Assembly: GCA_030149525.1 (NCBI GenBank)
Contig: JASBRJ010000347.1
Coordinates: 1 to 38,400 of the forward strand
DNA length: 38,400 nt
Reading direction: 5' to 3'
Source of the DNA: a bacterium
Lineage (GTDB): Bacteria > Vulcanimicrobiota > Xenobia > Xenobiales > JADMJV01
The notes beneath the pieces were generated by a model. That model ran no database searches and was not told the DNA's origin. It saw only the letters and a list, made by a program, of their open reading frames with translations. Numbering within the stretch: position 1 is the stretch's first letter; each line of letters starts with the position of its first letter. The position numbers were made by a program, and so were the translations under genes. Shown in pieces: positions 33,005 to 38,400 of this stretch.

Positions 33005-33785
33005 CGTTGCCGCCCTCCGGACTTTGACCGGCGATCACCACGTCGATGGCGCGACGCACGCTCTCGATGGAGTGATCCAGGCTTCGACTCCAACCATTAC
33101 CGAAATTGTTCCGATGATTGTTCATGTGCTTGGTCATTCCCGCATCGCCGGCAACCTTGAAGATATCGCCTTGCAGGTCGTTGATCAACGAGGTTTGCTC
33201 GGGGTAAAGCTCCCGAAAATCGTTGCGGGCGTCGTAAAGGCGTCCGGCCACGCTGAGAAGATTGCCCGAGACAGAGCGGCTGGGGTAGGTGCGGCCATGA
33301 TGCTCCCACTGTGTGAAGCTTGCGTCCCATCGGTCGAGTTCGGAGCGAACGTCGGAGAGGTCTCTCAGGACTTGCATAGGGGTCGGAGGAGTCTTCTCTG
33401 TTTCGCCGCCTTGCTCGAGAGTCAAGAGATCGATAGCTTGCTGGGCGTCGTCGATGCTTGGGTCCATCAAGTTACGCCAACCGGAGCCGAAGGTGGTGGC
33501 GTGCTGAGACATAGCGTCGGTCATACCAGCGTGGAAGGCCATGGTAAGGGTATCGCTCTTGAGCTGGGTTAGCAGGGCATCCTGGTCAGGACGGATATCG
33601 CTCAGGCTCAGCGTCGCGTCATCGAGATCGCGGGCCATCCCCCGAAAAGAATCGTCTACATCGTAGTTGGGATAAGTGCGACCGTGTCGCTCCCACTGCG
33701 TGAGGTTGCCGTCCATGCGGCTCATGGAAGCCTTCACGTCGGAGAAATCTCTCACTAAACGGGCAGAGTTGGAAGTAATATTCAT
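32982..33785 (-). CDS. Two-repeat helical protein of unknown family
   Basis: A 267-residue hydrophilic protein made of two copies of a unit of about 115 residues (about 9-120 and 137-250). Shared positions in both copies are L-R-D-x-S-D-V, then TQWExHGRTYP, then AGMTxxMxxH, FGxGWxxxxDxSI, and xxAID. The conserved Trp, His, Gly and Tyr suggest a folded domain, not a simple coil. There is no signal peptide or membrane segment. I do not recognise it. A possible promoter lies at 33870-33898. Its 3' end contains a GGAGG that may serve the overlapping EthA-like gene. Neighbouring genes 36006-36443 and 38059-38400 are also unassigned, so this stretch looks like accessory DNA. Confidence 0.8.
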   Translation of the reverse strand: MNITSNSARLVRDFSDVKASMSRMDGNLTQWERHGRTYPNYDVDDSFRGMARDLDDATLSLSDIRPDQDALLTQLKSDTLTMAFHAGMTDAMSQHATTFGSGWRNLMDPSIDDAQQAIDLLTLEQGGETEKTPPTPMQVLRDLSDVRSELDRWDASFTQWEHHGRTYPSRSVSGNLLSVAGRLYDARNDFRELYPEQTSLINDLQGDIFKVAGDAGMTKHMNNHRNNFGNGWSRSLDHSIESVRRAIDVVIAGQSPEGGNDSEAKGE

Positions 33786-33817
33786 ATTGTTATTCTCATT
33801 TCGAGCATAGTTGGATT

Positions 33818-33850
33818 GCCGCCTCAGCTTCTGTGGGCGGCTTTTTGTTT
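33818..33850 (+). terminator. Intrinsic terminator facing right, no matching gene
   Basis: GCCGCC (33818-33823) pairs with GGCGGC (33836-33841), with an inner CAG/CTG pairing, followed by TTTTTGTTTT. This is a good rho-independent terminator on the + strand. No + strand gene lies between tsaD and this point, so it would end an unannotated rightward or antisense transcript. On the - strand the same bases form a 5' leader hairpin of the two-repeat gene. Confidence 0.55.
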
Positions 33851-33869
33851 TGCGTACCGGCAGAGTCTA

Positions 33870-33898
33870 TTTAGATAAAGCTTGAAAGTTGTTAACAA
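33870..33898 (-). promoter_or_regulatory. Possible sigma-70-type promoter of the two-repeat gene
   Basis: Read on the minus strand: TTGTTA (33893-33898), a 17-bp spacer, then TCTAAA (33870-33875). Each hexamer matches four of six consensus bases. It would give a leader of about 80 nt containing the 33818-33841 hairpin. This is a weak call from spacing and position only. Confidence 0.3.
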
Positions 33899-34055
33899 GT
33901 CTTGAAGATGGCGGTATGTGGGGTTGCAACTCCACGTGGAGTCCACGTCGCGCCCCGCCTGTCTCGCACTCCAACAACGAGACAACGCAAACCCGCCAAT
34001 CGGTCGCTGATACAAACAACGACTCCACGCAAAGCCATCTCCCCAGCACCACCCC
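33899..34055. other. Non-coding part of the 327-bp hutU/two-repeat-gene spacer
   Basis: The + strand is rich in C and A with few T, and has scattered copies of CTCCACG. Reading frames here (for example on the minus strand) have no recognisable start signal, domain or composition like the real genes, so I call no gene. The palindromes and promoter-like sequence are listed separately. Confidence 0.5.
33929..33942. repeat. 14-bp perfect palindrome ACTCCACGTGGAGT
   Basis: A perfect palindrome, identical to the core of the longer palindrome at 34063-34082 with centres 137 bp apart. Half-site-like copies (GACTCCACG at 34021, GAGTCCACGTCG at 33940) lie between or next to them. This copy has no T-run on either side, so it is not a terminator. 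It could be an operator for the two-repeat gene, or a remnant of a short repeat. Confidence 0.55.
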
Positions 34056-34082
34056 AAGAAAAGAGACTCCACGTGGAGTCTC
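34056..34082 (-). terminator. Probable terminator of hutU (20-bp perfect palindrome plus T-run)
   Basis: GAGACTCCACGTGGAGTCTC (34063-34082) is a perfect palindrome. Read on the minus strand it can form an 8-bp stem with an ACGT loop, followed by TTTTCTT (34062-34056), 31 nt after the hutU stop. The same sequence could also act as an operator, since its 14-bp core recurs at 33929-33942. Confidence 0.5.
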
Positions 34083-34112
34083 CCTCTCGAAAGTCCAGAA
34101 TCCCAAAAAAAC

Positions 34113-35765
34113 CTAAAGCATAGGAATCTGAACGCCACGCTCTTTAGCGCACTGCTGAGCGATCTCGTATCCCGCATCGGCATGACGCATGACGCCAAGG
34201 CCGGGATCTGTTTTGAGGACGCGCTCCAGGCGGGCTCGGGCGTTGTCGGTTCCGTCGGCCACGACGACCATTCCGGAGTGTTGTGAGAAGCCCATGCCTA
34301 CGCCGCCGCCGTGATGCAAGGAGACCCAGTGGGCTCCGCTGCTGACACACGACATGGCGTTGAGCAAGGGCCAGTCGCTGACGGCGTCGGTGCCGTCTTT
34401 CATCCCCTCGGTTTCCCGGTTGGGGGAGGCCACGGAGCCGGAGTCGAGGTGGTCTCGGCCGATGACGATGGGGGCGCTGACTTCTCCTTTTCTGACCAGT
34501 TCGTTGAAGGCCAGACCCAATTTGTGCCGTTCCCCGTAGCCCAACCAGCAGATACGAGCGGGAAGGCCCTGGAAAGCCACTTGCTTCTGAGCTTTCTCTA
34601 TCCATCGGTGAAGAGCTTCGTCTTTGGGGAACATTTCAAGGACAGCCTGGTCGGTTCGGTGGATGTCGGCGGGGTCGCCCGAGAGGGCCACCCAGCGGAA
34701 CGGTCCACGCCCCTGACAGAATAGCGGTCTAATATAAGCCGGGACGAATCCGGGGAAGTCGAAAGCGTTGGTCACGCCACCTTTTTGAGCTTGAGCACGG
34801 ATGTTGTTGCCGTAGTCGAAAACGATGGAGCCTGCCTTCTGGAATCCCAGCATGGCTTCCACCTGGCGCGCCGCCGCCTCTACCGAGAGCTTCTCGTACT
34901 TCTCAGGGTCGCTTTGGCGTAACGTCACCGCTTCTTGCAAAGACATGTGATCCGGCACGTAGCCGCCCAGCATATCGTGAGCGCTGGTCTGGTCGGTGAC
35001 CACGTCGGGCACAACCCCGCGCTTCAACATTTCAGGGAAGACGGTAGCGGCGTTACCGATCAGTCCGACGGACAGAGGTTCGCCCGCCTTTTTGGCCTCA
35101 TCGGCCCAACGGAGCGCCTCGTCCAGATCGCTTGTGACCTTGTCGCAGTAGCGGGTCTCCACCCGACGTTTGGCCCGCGCTTCGTCCACCTCAACACAAA
35201 TGGCCACCCCCTCATTCATGGTGATGGCAAGCGGCTGAGCACCGCCCATTCCGCCCAATCCACCGGTGAGCGTGAGTCGGCCTTTCAAGGTCCCACCAAA
35301 GTGCTGACGGGCAAGCTCGGCCAGGGTCTCATAAGTGCCCTGCAGGATGCCCTGAGTGCCGATGTAGATCCACGACCCGGCGGTCATCTGGCCATACATC
35401 ATAAGGCCCTCTTTTTCCAACTTGCGGAAATGCTCCCAGTTGGCCCAGTTGGGGACCAGGTTAGAGTTGGCGATGAGCACCCGGGGCGCCATGTCGTGGG
35501 TCTTGATCACTCCCACCGGCTTGCCGGACTGCACCAGCATGGTCTCCTCGTCACCAAGTTCACGCAGCGTTCGAACGATGGCGTCATAACATTCCCAGTT
35601 ACGGGCGGCCTTCCCGGTTCCGCCGTACACAACCAGATTGTCCGGGTCTTCGGCCACCTCCGGGTCGAGGTTGTTCATAAGCATGCGAAGAGCGGCTTCC
35701 TGGGGCCAGGATTTGCAGCTCATATCGTTGCCGCGAGCGGCACGGATGGTAGTGTGTGTCGACAC
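34113..35765 (-). CDS. hutU: Urocanate hydratase HutU
   Basis: A 550-residue NAD-dependent enzyme that converts urocanate to imidazolonepropionate in histidine degradation. Conserved blocks are [11 protein letters not shown] near 47, [12 protein letters not shown] near 80, [15 protein letters not shown] near 93, the glycine-rich NAD site [10 protein letters not shown] at 168-177, TDQTSAHD near 258, and [15 protein letters not shown], with C406 at the position of the active-site cysteine of the Pseudomonas enzyme. It is full length. The start is GTG 35765, with AGGAG 7-8 nt upstream. No hutH, hutI or hutG is nearby, so the pathway is split or lies elsewhere. The 240-bp upstream spacer carries an inverted-repeat element. 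Confidence 0.97.
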   Translation of the reverse strand: MSTHTTIRAARGNDMSCKSWPQEAALRMLMNNLDPEVAEDPDNLVVYGGTGKAARNWECYDAIVRTLRELGDEETMLVQSGKPVGVIKTHDMAPRVLIANSNLVPNWANWEHFRKLEKEGLMMYGQMTAGSWIYIGTQGILQGTYETLAELARQHFGGTLKGRLTLTGGLGGMGGAQPLAITMNEGVAICVEVDEARAKRRVETRYCDKVTSDLDEALRWADEAKKAGEPLSVGLIGNAATVFPEMLKRGVVPDVVTDQTSAHDMLGGYVPDHMSLQEAVTLRQSDPEKYEKLSVEAAARQVEAMLGFQKAGSIVFDYGNNIRAQAQKGGVTNAFDFPGFVPAYIRPLFCQGRGPFRWVALSGDPADIHRTDQAVLEMFPKDEALHRWIEKAQKQVAFQGLPARICWLGYGERHKLGLAFNELVRKGEVSAPIVIGRDHLDSGSVASPNRETEGMKDGTDAVSDWPLLNAMSCVSSGAHWVSLHHGGGVGMGFSQHSGMVVVADGTDNARARLERVLKTDPGLGVMRHADAGYEIAQQCAKERGVQIPML

Positions 35766-35840
35766 GATAAACTCCTAAAATTGTGTTCAAGGAGTGTTTT
35801 CGGTTTTGCAATGGGGGAGACCTTGAATCCCAGGCCCGGA

Positions 35841-36010
35841 CCTAGAAGTCCGACCGGAAAGTGCCTTGACAGATTGCGAAGGGCATTTTGTCCCTGTAGA
35901 ATTGGACATTTTTGAGTAATATCGGGAATATTTCGCAGCAAATGGACGATTTTACAGGGACAATAATGAACGAGTAAGATGTCGAGGCACTTTCCGGTTG
36001 GACTTCTAAG
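35841..36010. mobile_element. 170-bp MITE-like inverted-repeat element
   Basis: Two 31-bp arms, 35841-35871 and 35980-36010, are inverted repeats matching at 28 of 31 positions; the shared core is CCGGAAAGTGCCT. Inside them a second inverted repeat is present: TTGTCCCTGTAGAA (35888-35901) against the complement of TTTTACAGGGACAA (35950-35963), 13 of 14 matching. The interior is AT-rich and non-coding. Spaced TGTCC/GGACA motifs inside resemble transposase-binding end repeats. The right arm overlaps the stop of the 36006-36443 gene. No target duplication is evident. Confidence 0.6.
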
Positions 36011-36443
36011 GCGCGAACAGAAAGCCCTCGGTCATCTGTCGCTCTTGCTCTCGCTCAATGTAGTCTTGAAGTCGTTTGGTCTGAGCCGCCCGCTGTTCTG
36101 GAGTCAGGGGGGGACGGTCGATCCCTTGCACCTTATCGGCAAGTTTCATAGCGCCATGAGCCAAGGCGACTCCGAGAACAGGGATGCCTATCATCGCCAC
36201 TCCTGGAATTCCGGTGAGGGCTCCGGCAACCAGGCCCGCTGCCATACCGGCCATCGCTCCGAGTGTACCCCAGCCGGCCTGGGTCGGAAGGTCTTTGGGT
36301 TGTTCGGATTTTGCGGTCTTCGAGCTAAGAGTCGCTCGGTCGTCGTAAGAGGTGCGGTGAGCCGACTGTTTTGGTCCGGTGGTGACTTTGCGGGCCGGAG
36401 CGTGCCAGAAAGCGGCGCGAGACTGATTGACAGATTTGAGCAT
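36006..36443 (-). CDS. Small protein with Gly/Ala-rich hydrophobic hairpin
   Basis: A 145-residue protein. Residues 1-55 are polar and basic. Residues about 56-100 form a Gly/Ala-rich hydrophobic stretch (starting AGWGTLGAMAGMAAG) that could be two short membrane helices joined by GIPG. The C-terminus is charged and helical (PEQRAAQTKRLQDYIEREQERQ). AGAGG lies about 10 nt before the ATG. The stop codon falls inside the right arm of the MITE-like element, so the last residues may have been changed by its insertion. I do not recognise the family. Its Gly-rich segment resembles in style that of the partial protein at 38059-38400. Confidence 0.65.
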   Translation of the reverse strand: MLKSVNQSRAAFWHAPARKVTTGPKQSAHRTSYDDRATLSSKTAKSEQPKDLPTQAGWGTLGAMAGMAAGLVAGALTGIPGVAMIGIPVLGVALAHGAMKLADKVQGIDRPPLTPEQRAAQTKRLQDYIEREQERQMTEGFLFAP

Positions 36444-36551
36444 AAGAAATGAACCTCTGTTGCTATTGTCACACAGAGTCGGGTTTTATCTACCCCACCC
36501 GCTGCGACCGGCAAGAAGGATGGTTCCCACGCTCTTTGAAGGTCCACGACC

Positions 36552-37661
36552 ATGCGACAGACCGGAGCCGTTCCCTCACAGATTCTCAACGACCTTATTG
36601 CCACAGACGCGGTGAAAGTATCGGAACCTATTCCCGACGGGAATTTGCAACCGGCTTCACTCGACCTGAGGCTTGGCAAGCGAGGTTATTTGGTGAAGGC
36701 CGCTTTTTTGCCCAGAGCCGGTGAGACCATCGAGGATGCGCTCCAGAACTACCGTCAGGAGACTTTCGAGCTCACTGAGGGTGTCATTCTCAAAAAGAAT
36801 CACACCTATGTCCTAGAGCTGCATGAGAGCCTCAATTTACCGGCTCATGTTCACGCCTACACCAACAATAAATCGAGCACCGGTCGTATCAACGTTTGGG
36901 TAAGGACTCTGGTCGACAAGCTGGCTCGATTCGATAAGATTCCGGCAGGATACTCCGGAAAGCTCTACGTCATGGTCACGCCCCGTTCGTGGTCCATTCG
37001 GGTGAAGAGCGGTTTGGCTCTCAATCAGGCCCGTTTTCTGGTTGGGGATAATCGCCTCACCGATCTTGAGCTTGACATGACTCACCAACGTATCGGTCTC
37101 ACCTACGACCATCGTGGTGAGAAGTTGGAGGCCCAGATCGACAAGGGGGTTCTCTTAAGCGCCGATCTTAGCGGTGAGGTGGCGGGTTATCGGGCTCGCA
37201 CCAACGAGCGCTTTCTCGATCTCACCGGCGGTTCTGTTCATAAAGCCGAAGAGTATTGGGAGCCTATCTACGCCGAGCGTGGAGAGGTAACCCTGAAGCA
37301 GGGCGAGTTCTATATCATGGTGACCAAGGAATACTTGCGCGTCCCTCCCGGGTTTGCCGTAGAGATGGTGGCCTATGATATTCAAAGTGGTGAGTATCGT
37401 TCCCATTACGCGGGCTTTTTCGACCCCGGCTTCGGGTACGGGACCGAAGGAGAGATCCCGGGAACGCCTGCGGTTCTCGAGGTCGATCCCCATGAAGATG
37501 TGATCATTCGTCACGGCCAACCGATCTGCAAAATGGTCTATGAACATATGGTCAAGGCTCCCGACCGGCTGTACGGGGTCGATCTTCCCAGCAACTACCA
37601 GAACCAGCGTGGCCCGCAGCTCGGGAAGCAGTTTACCGAGTACCCGTTGCAAAAGGTCTAG
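36552..37661 (+). CDS. dcd: 2'-deoxycytidine 5'-triphosphate deaminase-like protein (two dUTPase-fold domains)
   Basis: A 369-residue protein of the long Dcd-like family (about twice the length of E. coli Dcd), which supplies dUMP precursors by deaminating dCTP. Cues in the first domain are GNLQPASLDLRLGKRGYLV near 30 and NNKSSTGRINVWVRTLVD near 105 (the S-S-x-G-R motif). In the second domain SHYAGFFDPGFGYG near 285 is the equivalent of the Dcd D-P-G motif. The C-terminus PDRLYGVDLPSNYQNQRGPQLGKQF is typical. ATG 36552 has GAAGG 9 nt upstream. It is divergent from the small Gly-rich gene, with a 108-bp spacer. Catalytic activity is inferred from family membership. Confidence 0.87.
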   Translation: MRQTGAVPSQILNDLIATDAVKVSEPIPDGNLQPASLDLRLGKRGYLVKAAFLPRAGETIEDALQNYRQETFELTEGVILKKNHTYVLELHESLNLPAHVHAYTNNKSSTGRINVWVRTLVDKLARFDKIPAGYSGKLYVMVTPRSWSIRVKSGLALNQARFLVGDNRLTDLELDMTHQRIGLTYDHRGEKLEAQIDKGVLLSADLSGEVAGYRARTNERFLDLTGGSVHKAEEYWEPIYAERGEVTLKQGEFYIMVTKEYLRVPPGFAVEMVAYDIQSGEYRSHYAGFFDPGFGYGTEGEIPGTPAVLEVDPHEDVIIRHGQPICKMVYEHMVKAPDRLYGVDLPSNYQNQRGPQLGKQFTEYPLQKV

Positions 37662-37716
37662 TAGATTCTTCCCTTTAGCACCAGGAAATCGTCCTAATTT
37701 ACATCTTTTTAACCGT

Positions 37717-37738
37717 TTTTGTGACCTGTCTCACAAAA
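37717..37738. promoter_or_regulatory. CRP-type operator
   Basis: TTTTGTGA-N6-TCACAAAA is a perfect 8+8 inverted repeat matching the CRP consensus TGTGA-N6-TCACA. A -10-like TATTCT (37757-37762) downstream would set transcription start at about 37769, placing the operator centre at -41.5, the class II CRP position. The site is 55 bp after the dcd-like gene and about 62 bp before the first start codon of the small gene. No CRP gene is in the window. Confidence 0.6.
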
Positions 37739-37799
37739 TATTCCAGTTGAAACAACTATTCTCTAAAGGTCCTGAGGGACGGGGGAGACCTCCCCAGTT

Positions 37800-37982
37800 A
37801 TGAGATTGGACCACAGAGCTATGAATAAGACACTGGAATATATCCAAAACGACAACAGCAGCCAAACCTGGACTGACTTGCCTCAACACAGTGTGGTGGT
37901 CGAGCTTCTCGACAAAGTCTGTCCTCAGGCGTTCTGCAGCGATGTTGACCGCGCTATACTGGGGGCCTCTATGGGAGGATAA
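37800..37982 (+). CDS. Possible small protein (53-60 residues)
   Basis: A short frame encoding 60 residues from ATG 37800, or 53 from ATG 37821 (MNKTLEYIQND...). It has a plausible hydrophobic/charged pattern (SVVVELLDKVCPQAF) and ends in GASMGG. Support comes from context: a CRP-type site and -10 candidate upstream, a GGGGA-GACC-TCCCC hairpin (37782-37795) overlapping the ribosome-binding region, and a strong terminator 28 nt after the stop. Together these look like a complete transcription unit. No homologue is recognised, and the unit might instead encode a small RNA. Confidence 0.4.
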   Translation: MRLDHRAMNKTLEYIQNDNSSQTWTDLPQHSVVVELLDKVCPQAFCSDVDRAILGASMGG

Positions 37983-38009
37983 TCCCCAGCCAAGGCCCAC
38001 TGCGCAACG

Positions 38010-38043
38010 AAAAAAAGCCCGCACACTCGGCGGGCTTTTTTTT
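38010..38043. terminator. Bidirectional intrinsic terminator
   Basis: GCCCGC (38017-38022) pairs with GCGGGC (38030-38035) around a 7-nt loop, flanked by A7 on the left and T8 on the right. It can therefore terminate the rightward small transcription unit and the leftward Gly-rich gene, whose stop lies 16 nt to its right. Confidence 0.88.
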
Positions 38044-38058
38044 ATGAGTCTGGCGGCT

Positions 38059-38400
38059 TTAGAAAAATCCGGCGTAGGCGGCGGTTAGACCGGAAACACC
38101 CAGCATTCCTAAGCCGACGTTGGTGGCAATCTTGCTTCCAAACAGCAGCCCGCCCGCGAGAGTGACGGTACCGCCCAGGTTTGAGAGGACCCCAATACCG
38201 CCGGCGGTCGCACCCTTAGGGTTGTCGTTGAATCCGGACTCCATGCCGGCACCGAAGTTCGAGACCGCACCGATGACGGGTAGAACACCGAGAGCTCCGA
38301 AGACGAGTCCTGATTTCACGTCGACCGGTGAGAAGGTGAAGGAGTCCTGGGGAGTCGATTTGGCTTCTTCTTGATTCTTGGCAGAGGGAGTGAGACTTGC
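38059..38400 (-). CDS. Gly-rich hydrophobic protein, 5' end outside window
   Basis: The last 113 residues of a protein whose start lies beyond the window: the frame is open to the right edge, so an internal GTG at 38319 is not a convincing start. A polar Ser/Thr/Pro segment is followed by about 85 Gly/Ala/Val-rich residues with several possible membrane helices (GLVFGALGVLPVIGAVSNFG, GGIGVLSNLGGTVTLAGGLL, NVGLGMLGVSGLTAAYAGFF). I do not recognise the family. Compositions like this occur in pore-forming or membrane-inserting small proteins, but that is only a comparison. It is terminated by the bidirectional hairpin just downstream. Confidence 0.6.
   Translation of the reverse strand, partial: ASLTPSAKNQEEAKSTPQDSFTFSPVDVKSGLVFGALGVLPVIGAVSNFGAGMESGFNDNPKGATAGGIGVLSNLGGTVTLAGGLLFGSKIATNVGLGMLGVSGLTAAYAGFF

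Noticed and set aside
33824-34198. 124-codon minus-strand frame across the palindrome spacer
   Set aside because: It overlaps the end of hutU. The product is rich in Cys/Trp/Arg from palindrome repeats, and there is no plausible ribosome-binding site.
34935-35915. 326-codon open frame antisense to hutU
   Set aside because: It mirrors hutU over most of its length and the product is compositionally odd (many His/Gly); hutU is unmistakable on the other strand.
35979-36452. 157-codon plus-strand frame over the MITE-like element and the small Gly-rich gene
   Set aside because: It starts inside the inverted-repeat arm and is antisense to a gene with better composition and a ribosome-binding site.

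Overview
This 38.4-kb window is bacterial chromosomal DNA, moderately GC-rich by eye and densely coded. It carries the universal t6A tRNA-modification genes, HflX and TrmJ, a two-component pair ending in GGDEF/EAL domains, a DUF4399-type lipoprotein, an EthA-like Baeyer-Villiger monooxygenase, urocanate hydratase, a two-domain dCTP-deaminase-like protein, and several genes I cannot assign. The lipoprotein, ChaN and cyclic-di-GMP genes fit a diderm, but nothing here fixes the phylum. TTG and GTG starts are frequent. I saw no rRNA, tRNA, CRISPR array, phage or intact insertion sequence.

Layout. Bases 1-4891 are a leftward block: hflX, a multi-FHA-domain protein, and a NagZ-like glycoside hydrolase cut by the window edge. 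Bases 5028-8491 are a rightward pair: a REC-PAS-GGDEF-EAL response regulator and a membrane histidine kinase. After a small leftward DUF4399 lipoprotein comes the most striking part, 9380-26868. Here a 3,351-residue coiled-coil protein, built from a diverged repeat unit, is followed 125 bp later by a 2,435-residue TPR protein. The first gene is preceded by a strongly structured leader. Together the two genes fill about 17 kb, close to half of the window.

Bases 26881-28734 are a leftward block of overlapping genes: a small helical protein, trmJ, and a ChaN-like secreted protein. Divergent from it, 28856-31560 is a tightly overlapping tsaE-tsaB-rimI-tsaD operon for N6-threonylcarbamoyladenosine formation and N-terminal acetylation. 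It meets the leftward EthA-like gene tail to tail, with an 11-bp overlap. The EthA-like gene appears to lack a standard start codon and overlaps the end of a two-repeat protein of unknown family.

Bases 33786-38400 look like accessory DNA. They hold palindrome-rich spacers, hutU standing alone, a 170-bp MITE-like inverted-repeat element that supplies the end of a small gene, the dCTP-deaminase-like gene, a perfect CRP-type operator ahead of a possible 53-60 residue gene, a bidirectional terminator, and a partial glycine-rich membrane protein.

The best candidate for an undescribed system is the giant coiled-coil/TPR pair, which I infer to be a cytoplasmic scaffold or filament with a TPR partner. 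This is inferred from size, repeat architecture and adjacency, not from homology to a characterised system.
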